Shown piece by piece: positions 8,839-14,906 of a stretch of 32,414 nucleotides of DNA. The translations under genes were made by a program, and so were the position numbers. The stretch lies in contig JAOFOL010000023.1 of assembly GCA_028042835.1 (NCBI GenBank), positions 1 through 32,414 on the forward strand. Reading direction: 5' to 3'. How positions within the stretch are numbered: position 1 is the stretch's first letter; every line of letters starts with the position of its first letter. The notes beneath the pieces were generated by a model. The model did no database searches. It worked only from the letters and a program-made list of their open reading frames with translations, and was not told where the DNA came from. Source of the stretch: Opitutales bacterium (GTDB taxonomy: Bacteria; Verrucomicrobiota; Verrucomicrobiia; Opitutales; Seribacteraceae).

Positions 8839-9231
8839 ATGAAATTATTAATCAAAATTACTTTCGTATTTTCAGTACTTTTTGTATTTTGGGTTGTCAG
8901 TATTGACGGAGTCATTGAGGAATTTCGAATCGGAAAAGTGGGGAATGTGCTGAGTTTTTTATTTTATTGGTGGCCGATAGGATTTTGTGTGGGATTACTA
9001 TTTGGAGGGTTTTTCCATTTTTTATCAAAATGGATACTCATTCAAAGTGAGGTGATTTTAAGAAGGTTTTTTTTGTTTTTCTTGTATGCAGTAGTTTTGT
9101 TTAAAATATTTTCCAGAGGTATGATTACAGATCGAACGGAGGCGATAATTACCGTTTGCATAATAATCATTATTGCCGTGTTCCATTATGGGATTAACTG
9201 GATCTTTCCTTCCAAGAAACAAACTATCTAA
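8839..9231 (+). CDS. Small integral membrane protein
   Basis: 130 residues from the ATG at 8839; an upstream frame reaching back to 8740 is antisense-like overlap with the TPR fragment and is rejected. Four hydrophobic segments are visible at about residues 4-22 (IKITFVFSVLFVFWVVSI), 38-62, 76-95 and 104-125, with a basic C-terminus (PSKKQTI). No family is recognised. It is flanked on both sides by copies of the same TPR gene start (8657 and 9240), so it looks like an inserted cassette. Confidence 0.6.
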   Translation: MKLLIKITFVFSVLFVFWVVSIDGVIEEFRIGKVGNVLSFLFYWWPIGFCVGLLFGGFFHFLSKWILIQSEVILRRFFLFFLYAVVLFKIFSRGMITDRTEAIITVCIIIIIAVFHYGINWIFPSKKQTI

Positions 9232-9239
9232 TTAACCCC

Positions 9240-9707
9240 ATGAACCTCCGCACCCACCTCTCCCGCTCCAACGGCTACCGCGAGTTGGGAATGTATGACG
9301 AATCAATCCTGGAACTAGAAGAAATTTAGGGCGAGGATCGGTGGCATCCATCAGTCGTGGAAGCAAGGTACAAAACCTACCGTGACGCCAAAGAATGGGA
9401 ACTGGCAATGACGATGGCAAAAGTGTTGGCTAATGGAATGCCCGACAGGTTGGAGTGGTTGAATAATCAGGCGGATGCGATGACTGAGTGCGGTGATACC
9501 GCAGGAGCTTTGCAGTTGCTTAAAGACGCTTCTAAGCGGTTTGAAGAGGACGGGAAATACCTACTAGCGGTTGGTCGTCAGTATGCCCTCTTGTGTGAGA
9601 TTGAGGAAGCCAAGAAGTATGTTAAGCGGGCAATTAAAGCGGACAGTTCTCTCAAGGCTGACTTTCTCGATGATCCTGCGTTTGATCCGGTGTGGGAGAG
9701 TTTTTGA
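9240..9707 (+). pseudogene. TPR-like protein gene with one in-frame amber (copy 4, the only full-length copy)
   Basis: The frame from ATG 9240 (MNLRTHLSRSNGYRELGMYD) continues without shift to the TGA at 9707, 156 codons, interrupted only by a TAG at 9327-9329 in EEI*GEDRWHPSV, a position where one change from CAG would restore Gln. The part after it contains helix pairs typical of tetratricopeptide repeats (AKEWELAMTMAKVLANG, LNNQADAMTECGDTAGALQL, YLLAVGRQYALLCEIEEAKK) and ends FDPVWESF. It may still make a C-terminal 116-residue product from a downstream GTG at 9357. It starts eight bases after the membrane protein stop. TPR proteins bind other proteins; the partner is unknown. Confidence 0.7.
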
Positions 9708-9720
9708 GTGGGACTATCTG

Positions 9721-9747
9721 AGCGCCTCTTAGGGCGAGGGTCAAGGG
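9721..9747 (-). repeat. GYF-leader repeat, copy 1
   Basis: Matches 10142-10168 with one difference. Read on the minus strand it gives TTGACC, then CTCGCCCTAAGAGGCG. The two other copies precede lipoprotein genes; this one has lost its gene and abuts the end of the TPR gene. Confidence 0.6.
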
Positions 9748-9748
9748 G

Positions 9749-9775
9749 GGAGCTGTTTTACTCCTAGGCAGCTCC
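9749..9775 (-). terminator. Hairpin between convergent TPR and ankyrin genes
   Basis: GGAGCTG … CAGCTCC, 7-bp stem with a 13-base loop, one base after the ankyrin gene stop. There is no T-tract on either side, so it is a weak terminator candidate. Confidence 0.35.
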
Positions 9776-9776
9776 T

Positions 9777-10130
9777 TCATCTGTCAGGTGACGATCTGCC
9801 GCCATTCTTTTTTAGAAGCTTGGCAAGCTCTTCATGCCCCCTGTCTTCAGCTAGATCCAGTGCAGTCTGGCCATCCCTCTTACGTCCAATATTCACATCG
9901 GCGCCTTTGCTCAACAAAAGCTCCGCAGCTTCGATTTGGCCTCTAGTGGCGGCTCGCTGAAGGGGTGTTTCTCCATCTCTGCCGTTTTGGGAATTAATAT
10001 TGGCTCCTTCCGCAATCTCTTTTTCAATAAGCTCCAAATTACCAGCTTCTGCGGCTTCATGCAGGATATCCTGTCCACACCCAACCATGAGCAGACTAAC
10101 AAACAGAGCAAATAACATAGCTTTTATCAT
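9777..10130 (-). CDS. Ankyrin-repeat lipoprotein
   Basis: 117 residues from the ATG at 10130, chosen because the lipoprotein signal starts there (MIKAMLFALFVSLLMVGCGQ, Cys 18 as lipidated residue). The mature part carries about three ankyrin repeats: DILHEAAEAGNLELIEKEIA, ETPLQRAATRGQIEAAELLL with SKGADVN, and QTALDLAEDRGHEELAKLLK. It should sit on the membrane facing the periplasm and bind protein partners. Its leader and signal peptide are near-identical to those of the upstream YwqK gene (ALF-SLLMVGCG), so the two genes share a duplicated 5' module with different bodies. Alternative start 10142 only adds four residues. Confidence 0.75.
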   Translation of the reverse strand: MIKAMLFALFVSLLMVGCGQDILHEAAEAGNLELIEKEIAEGANINSQNGRDGETPLQRAATRGQIEAAELLLSKGADVNIGRKRDGQTALDLAEDRGHEELAKLLKKNGGRSSPDR

Positions 10131-10141
10131 TTCACTATCCA

Positions 10142-10168
10142 AGCGCCTCTTTGGGCGAGGGTCAAGGG
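10142..10168 (-). repeat. GYF-leader repeat, copy 2
   Basis: Minus strand TTGACC-CTCGCCCAAAGAGGCG, 12 bases before the ankyrin lipoprotein ATG. Translated it gives LTLAQRGAWI, the tail of a GYF_2-like domain; CGCC…GGCG could also form a short hairpin and TTGACC resembles a -35 box. Confidence 0.65.
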
Positions 10169-10187
10169 TTAGGGGGTTGTCAGGGGG

Positions 10188-11711
10188 TTAGTCTTTGACG
10201 CGTTTATCATCCTTGTAGGATTCGCGACGTTCTACAGTCCCGTCCATGTTGTAGAAAGTCGCAAACCCGTTTCTTTTGCCGTCCTTGAAATTTATTTCCT
10301 CTTTCTTTTGTCCGTTCTCGTACCAAGAAGTCCTAAACCCGTCAGTCAATTTGCCGTCCTTCCAGATAGTTTCCGACTTCTTCTGTTCGTTCTCGTACCA
10401 TTCTGTCCAAGTACCGTTCGACTTGCCCTCCTCGAAGTTCATTTCAGACGCCTTTTGCCCGTTCTTGTACCATTTTGTCCACAATCCGTGCGGTTTGCCT
10501 TCCTTATAGGACATTTCAGACCCGATCAGACCGTTCTTGTGGAGCGTGGCATAACCGGTGTAGGGATTATTAGTACCGAGAAGATAGGTGACCCCGTCTC
10601 GATCTTGTAATTCCGACCAGTCGACGGCTGCTTCGATTTCGGTTTTTTCTTCGTCCTCAACCGGTTGCTTAATTGAATGTTGCATAATATCATCGACGAG
10701 GGAGTCGATTCCATTGATGAGTTCGTCTAGAGACTTCTCTGGGAGATCGACCGACATCGCCTCCGGTAACAACTCCTCCTTTACACTGAATTCTTTTACA
10801 GACTTCTTTGGGAGATCGACCTCACCGTCAATGTAAGATTTGCGAATCACTTCCGTACCATCTGCGTCGTACCAAACTATAACACCATCGCCGTCCTGCA
10901 CATTGGTCACGGGACACTTCTCGCCATTGGGCTTCCATGTAACGGCAGACATGAGCTTGTCGTCCTTGTAGTTTGTTTCTCCCTTCTTCTGACCGTTCTC
11001 GTTCCACTCCGTCCAAAGCCCGTCCCTCTTGCCGTCCTTGAAATTTCTTTCCCTCTCCTTCTGCCCGTTCTTATACCACTTCGTGCAAAGCCCGTCCACA
11101 TCATCTTCCTTCATGTTTGATTCAAACACCTTCTGTCCATTCTCTTGCCAATTCGTCCAAAGCCCGTTCAGTTGGCCGTCCTTCCAGTTTGATTCAGACT
11201 CCTTCTGCCCGTTCTCGTACCACACCGTCCAAAGCCCGTCCGGCTTGCCGTCTCTGAAGTGATTCTCCTCCTGCTTCTGTCCGTTCCAGTACCACTTAGT
11301 CAAAAGCCCATCCAACTTGCCGTCTTTGATTTTTACTTCCTGCTGCTTCTGCCCGTCCTCGTACCAAAAAGTCGAAAGGTCGTCAGGCTTGCCCTCTACA
11401 TATATCACATCGGCTTTCATTTGTCCGTTTTCGTGCCACTCAAGCGAGATCCCGTGTCTCCTTCCTCTCCAGTAACTAAATAATTCTTTAACCTGCCCAC
11501 TATCATACATTTTTTTTATAAAACCCGAATAAGGCTGTTTCTCGTTGGGTGCATAAACAAGTTTTTCGCCTTCTTCTCCCCGTTCTTGAATTTTATTCCT
11601 ATCAATCGCTTCGCCTATTTCTTTGTCTAAATATTCAGCATCATCCATGTGGAATAGCCCGCACCCAACCATCAACAGACTAGCAAAGAGAGCGAATAGT
11701 GTAACTTTCAT
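10188..11711 (-). CDS. Large YwqK-type MORN repeat lipoprotein with two repeat blocks
   Basis: 507 residues from the ATG at 11711, chosen for the lipoprotein signal MKVTLFALFASLLMVGCG. Block 1 (head LVYAPNEKQPYSGFIKKMYD, then about nine repeats like WYENGQKESESNWKDGQLNG) is followed by a low-complexity acidic linker (two DLPEKS/DLPKKS motifs, about 300-360) and block 2 (head GVTYLLGTNNPYTGYATLHK, then about five repeats). Each block has the same head-plus-repeat plan as the protein at 8058, so the gene looks like a fusion of two YwqK genes. Known family: MORN_2; function unknown. It should be anchored in the membrane by its lipidated Cys. An upstream in-frame TTG at 11747 lies in a GYF_2 remnant and is not favoured. 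Confidence 0.8.
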   Translation of the reverse strand: MKVTLFALFASLLMVGCGLFHMDDAEYLDKEIGEAIDRNKIQERGEEGEKLVYAPNEKQPYSGFIKKMYDSGQVKELFSYWRGRRHGISLEWHENGQMKADVIYVEGKPDDLSTFWYEDGQKQQEVKIKDGKLDGLLTKWYWNGQKQEENHFRDGKPDGLWTVWYENGQKESESNWKDGQLNGLWTNWQENGQKVFESNMKEDDVDGLCTKWYKNGQKERERNFKDGKRDGLWTEWNENGQKKGETNYKDDKLMSAVTWKPNGEKCPVTNVQDGDGVIVWYDADGTEVIRKSYIDGEVDLPKKSVKEFSVKEELLPEAMSVDLPEKSLDELINGIDSLVDDIMQHSIKQPVEDEEKTEIEAAVDWSELQDRDGVTYLLGTNNPYTGYATLHKNGLIGSEMSYKEGKPHGLWTKWYKNGQKASEMNFEEGKSNGTWTEWYENEQKKSETIWKDGKLTDGFRTSWYENGQKKEEINFKDGKRNGFATFYNMDGTVERRESYKDDKRVKD

Positions 11712-11849
11712 CTCCCCGATCCAATCGCCTCTTTGGGCGAGTGTCAAGGGTTTGAGATTCCCTGCCTTCAGGTATTGGCGGACTTGCTCAAGAGTAAATG
11801 CCCCATAGGTCTTGCCTTCTTTGTGGATGTGGATCTGGACCTTGTAATT
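11712..11849 (-). pseudogene. GYF_2 domain remnant in frame with the YwqK lipoprotein
   Basis: After a TAA, 46 codons without a start codon read VQIHIHKEGKTYGAFTLEQV, then RQYLKAGNLKPLTLAQRGDW. This fits the GYF_2 pattern (a strand, G-x-x-Y-G-P-F-x-x-E, a helix, L-A-x-x-x-x-W), with Ala in place of the usual Pro. The frame continues directly into the lipoprotein start at 11711. Its last part is the source of the leader repeat seen three times in this region. It is a fossil unless a non-standard start is used. Confidence 0.65.
11724..11750 (-). repeat. GYF-leader repeat, copy 3
   Basis: Minus strand TTGACA-CTCGCCCAAAGAGGCG, 12 bases before the large YwqK gene. This copy still belongs to a recognisable GYF_2 coding remnant (LTLAQRGDW). 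TTGACA is a perfect -35 sequence, but no good -10 follows at 16-18 bp. Confidence 0.65.
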
Positions 11850-11927
11850 TTAGAAGACGGATAGTTGTAGAGTCAACGGATGAGATTTATAACTTAATAA
11901 TATGTAAAAATAGGTATAAAAATATAC

Positions 11928-12539
11928 ATGTTTGACCACTTCTTCAAAGGGTTGTACACAAATTTAATGACAAGCCAATTTCGTCCTAAAGTTCCAACTC
12001 CTACTGATGACTCAATCTTTGAAAAGCTAAAGGGTGAGAGCGGTTGGTACGAACAGGCCAAAATTAAAGGCCAAAGGTTAATTATTGCAGATGGAATCGC
12101 GTATGATGACAATGGCCAAGAATTTGAAGGTGATACTAAGCAAACTCTTGGATCAGTGGTCAACCGCCTTAATCACCTTTATGGGGAAAGCATTTACGAT
12201 GTCGTGTATATTGACCAAGGGCAAAACGAAGGAAAAGTTGCGTTGATCGACATTCCTTCTCTCGATGCCTGTTACAGTCATCGGCACATGGTCGTCAAGG
12301 CCTTCAATCCATGTGCTGCCGGAAACGAGGAGCAAATAAAACATGATCTTTTTGCTCTTCCTTCTATTGAACAGTCAAACGAAGGGCCTAAAGGGGAATT
12401 TTGGAAAGCAATTAAGGATATTGTTGATTCCGGAAAGGATCTCCCCTTCTGCGGCGTGGTCCTGAAAAATTCGGAACACAGGTTTGACCGATCTGAAGAA
12501 GGTAATGAAAAAGACAGGTGGTGGGCGGTTGAATTATGA
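11928..12539 (+). CDS. Hypothetical cytoplasmic protein, 203 residues
   Basis: Starts MFDHFFKGLYTNLMTSQFRP; the Met at 11967 is an alternative. No signal peptide or membrane segment. Composition is that of a normal globular protein, with readable helix and strand alternation (GWYEQAKIKGQRLIIADGIA, VNRLNHLYGESIYDVVYIDQ). I recognise no family. The upstream DNA is very AT-rich (taatatgtaaaaataggtataaaaatatac), with a possible -10 TATAAC near 11890 and no Shine-Dalgarno. It is followed 47 bp later by a 51-codon ORF on the same strand, so the two may be a pair. It could be an immunity or anti-phage accessory gene by position only; the sequence gives no direct sign of this. Confidence 0.6.
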   Translation: MFDHFFKGLYTNLMTSQFRPKVPTPTDDSIFEKLKGESGWYEQAKIKGQRLIIADGIAYDDNGQEFEGDTKQTLGSVVNRLNHLYGESIYDVVYIDQGQNEGKVALIDIPSLDACYSHRHMVVKAFNPCAAGNEEQIKHDLFALPSIEQSNEGPKGEFWKAIKDIVDSGKDLPFCGVVLKNSEHRFDRSEEGNEKDRWWAVEL

Positions 12540-12586
12540 GAACAAAAAATTATCACTGCCAATTATAATTTAAAAGACCAACTCTG

Positions 12587-12742
12587 ATGGGCACCCCTTA
12601 TTTAATTTGTCATGATAACCTTTACAATGACTTCCATGATTATGTGAAAACCTTTGGTTTCGATTTTGCTGAAAAAGAAATGGAACGAAGGTTGAAAACT
12701 GCTAGGTTAGAGGTCGAACTTCGAAAGCTCGAAAGCTCGTAG
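12587..12742 (+). CDS. Small hypothetical protein, 51 residues
   Basis: MGTPYLICHDNLYNDFHDYV, then FGFDFAEKEMERRLKTARLE, ending in a charged helix that could form a coiled coil. It sits 47 bp after the 203-residue gene on the same strand. Too short to assign; the protein-like composition and the clean helix argue for a real gene. Confidence 0.4.
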   Translation: MGTPYLICHDNLYNDFHDYVKTFGFDFAEKEMERRLKTARLEVELRKLESS

Positions 12743-13229
12743 CGCTTAGGGTTTTACTTTTTGCAAAGTTAAAAACTTTGCTAATCCTGTATCTCTGTAT
12801 TTATGGATTTACCAATTATCGATTTGTATTCAACTACTTAAGTACACTATGTTAGGTTTTTACCTGAAAGTTGCAGGTTTTAGGTCGGAGGGTGGATTTG
12901 TACCTATGGTTTTATTGTGCCTTAAGTACCTGATTATCAGTAATTAACAACTGTTGGGTCAGGGCAGTGACTCAAAACCCGTGTCGTAAGTCGTTGATAT
13001 TCAAGAGCTCTATGGTTTTATGGTTTTATATATTATAAAAATTTTATATATATATATATTATATAGGCCCTGGGGGGTCCCCCCACGCTCCCCCGGCACG
13101 GACGGTTGGATAAACCATAAACCATAAAACCATATTATTTCCATAAGTTCATGCATATTAGGGCTTTATGAATATAGTTCCTCGGATATCGAAATTTCGC
13201 GATACCACAGAACCTGAAATAATACCTAT
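12743..13229 (+). other. Non-coding, structure-rich region
   Basis: About 490 bp with no convincing gene. Visible items: a perfect inverted repeat GCAAAGTT-AAA-AACTTTGC at 12763-12781, two copies of CTTAAGTAC near 12837 and 12921, and the origin-like block at 13011-13134 listed next. Confidence 0.6.
13011..13134 (+). other. Origin-like block: inverted repeats, AT tract and G6/C6 palindrome
   Basis: Left arm TATGGTTTTATGGTTTTAT (13011-13029) is the inverse of the end of the right arm ATAAACCATAAAACCATA (13117-13134) apart from one base; the right arm carries three spaced AAACC/AAAACC units from 13112. Between them lie about 40 bp of almost pure A/T (13023-13065) and the perfect palindrome TGGGGGG-T-CCCCCCA (13071-13085) in a GC-rich patch. 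Iteron-like repeats beside an easily melted AT tract are usual for plasmid or phage origins, but no initiator gene is seen nearby, so the call is inference. Confidence 0.4.
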
Positions 13230-13364
13230 TTACAGCGTTTTAATAAGTTCTACTAAAACGCTTGGCCACGAGAGCACCTCGCTCTTGGTGTACAGGACTA
13301 CAACGAATCCATTATCGAAGTCAGCCAGCACATGCGTATGTGTGACCTCTGACTCTTCGCTCAC
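13230..13364 (-). CDS. Small hypothetical protein coupled to the HNH gene
   Basis: 44 codons starting GTG at 13364, overlapping the TGA stop of the HNH frame (GTGA overlap), ending TAA at 13230. Product VSEESEVTHTHVLADFDNGF, then VVVLYTKSEVLSWPSVLVEL. Protein-like composition and the stop-start overlap, the same kind as at 14685, suggest translational coupling. A purine-rich stretch (GGAAGAAAAAGAAG) precedes the start. No family recognised. Confidence 0.5.
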   Translation of the reverse strand: MSEESEVTHTHVLADFDNGFVVVLYTKSEVLSWPSVLVELIKTL

Positions 13365-13603
13365 TTCTTTTTCTTCCTTGAGAAGCTACGATTTTTCGAT
13401 TTTGAGACTACTCTGAGATTCTTTCGACGATTATCTGCGGTATTTCTATTCTTGTGATCGACATCCTTGCCGTCACCTTTCCTTGCTTTACCGGCTTTGA
13501 CCATCTTGCTTCGAGCTGAGTTCCTTTGAGCCCGTCTCTTCTTCTGCTTTGTCCTGCAGCTATTACGATGTCCATGGCTTTGATAAAAAAAGAGGCCCGG
13601 CAA
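13361..13603 (-). CDS. Small HNH-type basic protein, phage style
   Basis: The segment KMVKAGKARKGDGKDVDHKN, then NTADNRRKNLRVVSKSKNRS, is the core of a small HNH endonuclease-like protein found in many tailed phages: DVDH supplies the first His, and the N-x-x-x-N-L-R-V-V-S part follows. The C-terminus is very basic (RSFSRKKKK). The N-terminus is doubtful: the only upstream start in frame is a TTG at 13603, inside a terminator-like hairpin, and homologues have a different leader, so the true start may be lost; an internal ATG would leave about 50 residues. If active it would nick or cut DNA; many such proteins act in phage packaging or as homing enzymes. Coupled to the 44-codon gene downstream. 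Confidence 0.65.
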   Translation of the reverse strand: MPGLFFYQSHGHRNSCRTKQKKRRAQRNSARSKMVKAGKARKGDGKDVDHKNRNTADNRRKNLRVVSKSKNRSFSRKKKK

Positions 13604-13617
13604 GAACCGGACCTCTT
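13590..13617 (-). terminator. Rho-independent terminator, minus strand
   Basis: AAGAGGcCCGG-CAAGAA-CCGGaCCTCTT: 11-bp stem with one mismatch; on the minus strand it is followed by T7 (13590-13584). It lies at the 5' edge of the HNH frame, so it would insulate that gene from leftward transcription. Confidence 0.75.
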
Positions 13618-13624
13618 AATACAT

Positions 13625-13642
13625 ATTAATAACCACACACCA
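13625..13642 (+). repeat. 18-bp direct repeat ATTAATAACCACACACCA, copy 1
   Basis: Exact match to 13902-13919, 277 bp apart; both contain the 12-bp motif also present at 2383 and 14878. This copy is followed by tATG, but that ATG opens only 15 codons. Confidence 0.7.
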
Positions 13643-13853
13643 TATGAGGATACCAAATGTACTCTTTCGTATTATCCAACTGAATACTTAGGTCAATCGC
13701 ATTCGATTGGCTAGCAACTATCATATATTCTCTGCGTTTACTATTTGTAGCCGCATCTCTCCATACCCTAAAAGCTCTGTAATCCAATACAGTGAAGAGT
13801 GAAAGGCGGTGCGGTTAGCTCAGGCAGGATTTTAAGATCCTATGGGGTGGAGA

Positions 13854-13892
13854 GAGTTGGGATTGAGTGTTCATTCCCGCAACTCTTCTCTG
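13854..13892 (+). promoter_or_regulatory. Leader hairpin before the DUF932 gene
   Basis: AGAGAGTTGGGA … TCCCGCAACTCTTCT can pair over about 8-11 bp, ending 10 bases before the 18-bp repeat and the DUF932 frame. It could be an attenuator or a leader structure. No T-tract follows. Confidence 0.35.
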
Positions 13893-13901
13893 ACAATAAC
13901 G

Positions 13902-13919
13902 ATTAATAACCACACACCA
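13902..13919 (+). repeat. 18-bp direct repeat ATTAATAACCACACACCA, copy 2
   Basis: Second exact copy, placed at the start of the DUF932 reading frame, where it encodes ITTHQ. The GP88-like gene has TTTHQ at its own N-terminus, encoded by the fourth copy of the 12-mer. Confidence 0.7.
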
Positions 13920-14688
13920 AGAAAAATCATTCGACCAACTCATCAATGTCCCAACGGAGCCAACCAAAAACATATCTCCAAGCAAGCGTTGGAAGCCTGT
14001 TCCTCATCATCATCTCGTTGAACTCGTCAAAGACAGTGTAACCTCTCAAGGATTCAACATTCATCAAGAACGCTACGGTCTCGATAAGCACAAAAACTTG
14101 TTTGGTATCATCAAACTCGAACGCGAAGATCACAGCAACGGTACCTTCCGTAATGTCATTGGTATTCGTAACAGTCACAATCAAGACTTCTCTGCCCAAC
14201 TTGTTGGCGGTGCAAATGTCATGGTCTGTGACAATCTCATGTTCTCTGGTGAATTCAGTGACAAAAGAAAGCACACAACTAATATCATGCGTGATCTACC
14301 CGAAATCGTTTACTCTCTAACCAATGATGTCGTTGGCTCTTATGGTAATCAAAAATGTCGCTACAATGGATACCGAGCAACATCTCTAGAAAAAGAAGAT
14401 GTCGCAGATATTATGTACGACGCTACTCGTAACGACTTCGCTATAGCCGGTGGCCAATATAACAAAGTAATCAACGAATACGAAAATCCGCAGCATGATG
14501 AATTCGAACCTGGTAATGCCTGGTCTCTATTCAATGCGTTTACCGAAATATATAAAGGATACAACGGTGCTGATGTTCGCAAAAGCATTAATCTACACAA
14601 TGTATTCGATCGTCACTGCAATGATGCAATCGAGCATGAAATGACAAGCTATGCACCTAATCAACTATCATTAGCCATCGCTGAGTGA
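13906..14688 (+). CDS. DUF932-family phage/plasmid protein, start unclear
   Basis: The frame is open from 13900 to the TGA at 14688. Its middle shows the family signature: FGIIKLEREDHSNGTF, GIRNSHNQDFSAQLVGGANV, VMVCDNLMFSGEF. Coding similarity clearly extends upstream of the first standard start (TTG 14098): SKRWKPVPHHHLVELVKDSV and TSQGFNIHQERYGL fit the family's N-terminal part. No ATG, GTG or TTG exists there, so either a rare start (ATA 13906 is in frame) or a lost start codon must be assumed. DUF932 proteins occur in phages and plasmids, often near replication genes; the function is unknown. The next gene overlaps its stop by GTGA, so translation is likely coupled. Confidence 0.75.
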   Translation: MTTHQEKSFDQLINVPTEPTKNISPSKRWKPVPHHHLVELVKDSVTSQGFNIHQERYGLDKHKNLFGIIKLEREDHSNGTFRNVIGIRNSHNQDFSAQLVGGANVMVCDNLMFSGEFSDKRKHTTNIMRDLPEIVYSLTNDVVGSYGNQKCRYNGYRATSLEKEDVADIMYDATRNDFAIAGGQYNKVINEYENPQHDEFEPGNAWSLFNAFTEIYKGYNGADVRKSINLHNVFDRHCNDAIEHEMTSYAPNQLSLAIAE

Positions 14689-14906
14689 ATATAGGTTACG
14701 CCCTTAAGATCCTCCGTAACCGTAAAAAATATACACCTACAGAGATCTCAGAAGCTAACCGCACTGTCGAAATAATGAACTCGATGCGAATCTGCCCAAA
14801 GTGCAATTCACGCATCATCTACTATAACCAATATCAACTCGGGGGATGTTTCCCCTGCTTACAATGGAAAACAATACAACCACACACCAAATCACATGGT
14901 CTGTAG
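14685..14906 (+). CDS. Small zinc-ribbon protein
   Basis: 73 residues from a GTG that overlaps the DUF932 stop (GTGA). A helical N-terminus (YALKILRNRKKYTPTEISEA) is followed by a Cys4 zinc ribbon: CPKC at about 38-41 and CFPC at about 55-58. It overlaps the start of the GP88-like gene by 43 bases in another frame. Zinc ribbons of this size often bind nucleic acid; the specific role is unknown. Confidence 0.6.
   Translation: MNIGYALKILRNRKKYTPTEISEANRTVEIMNSMRICPKCNSRIIYYNQYQLGGCFPCLQWKTIQPHTKSHGL

Noticed and set aside
6483-9707. Amber codon reassigned to an amino acid in the island
   Set aside because: TAG is the true stop of the integrase and of the LamG gene, so a general reassignment does not fit.
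10276-11483. Several plus-strand ORFs rich in Ser/Phe/Pro
   Set aside because: They are antisense to the repeated WYENGQK codons of the YwqK gene and repeat only because that gene does.
13168-13416. Plus-strand 82-codon ORF
   Set aside because: It is antisense to the 44-codon gene and the HNH end, which have better protein composition.
13800-13900. tRNA-like look of GGTTAGCTCAGGCAGGATTTTAAGATCCT
   Set aside because: The anticodon stem gives a 6-base loop, no acceptor stem pairs, and the T arm does not fold. Not called as tRNA.
13927-14274. Minus-strand 115-codon ORF
   Set aside because: It is the shadow of the DUF932 gene, whose family motifs are clear on the plus strand.
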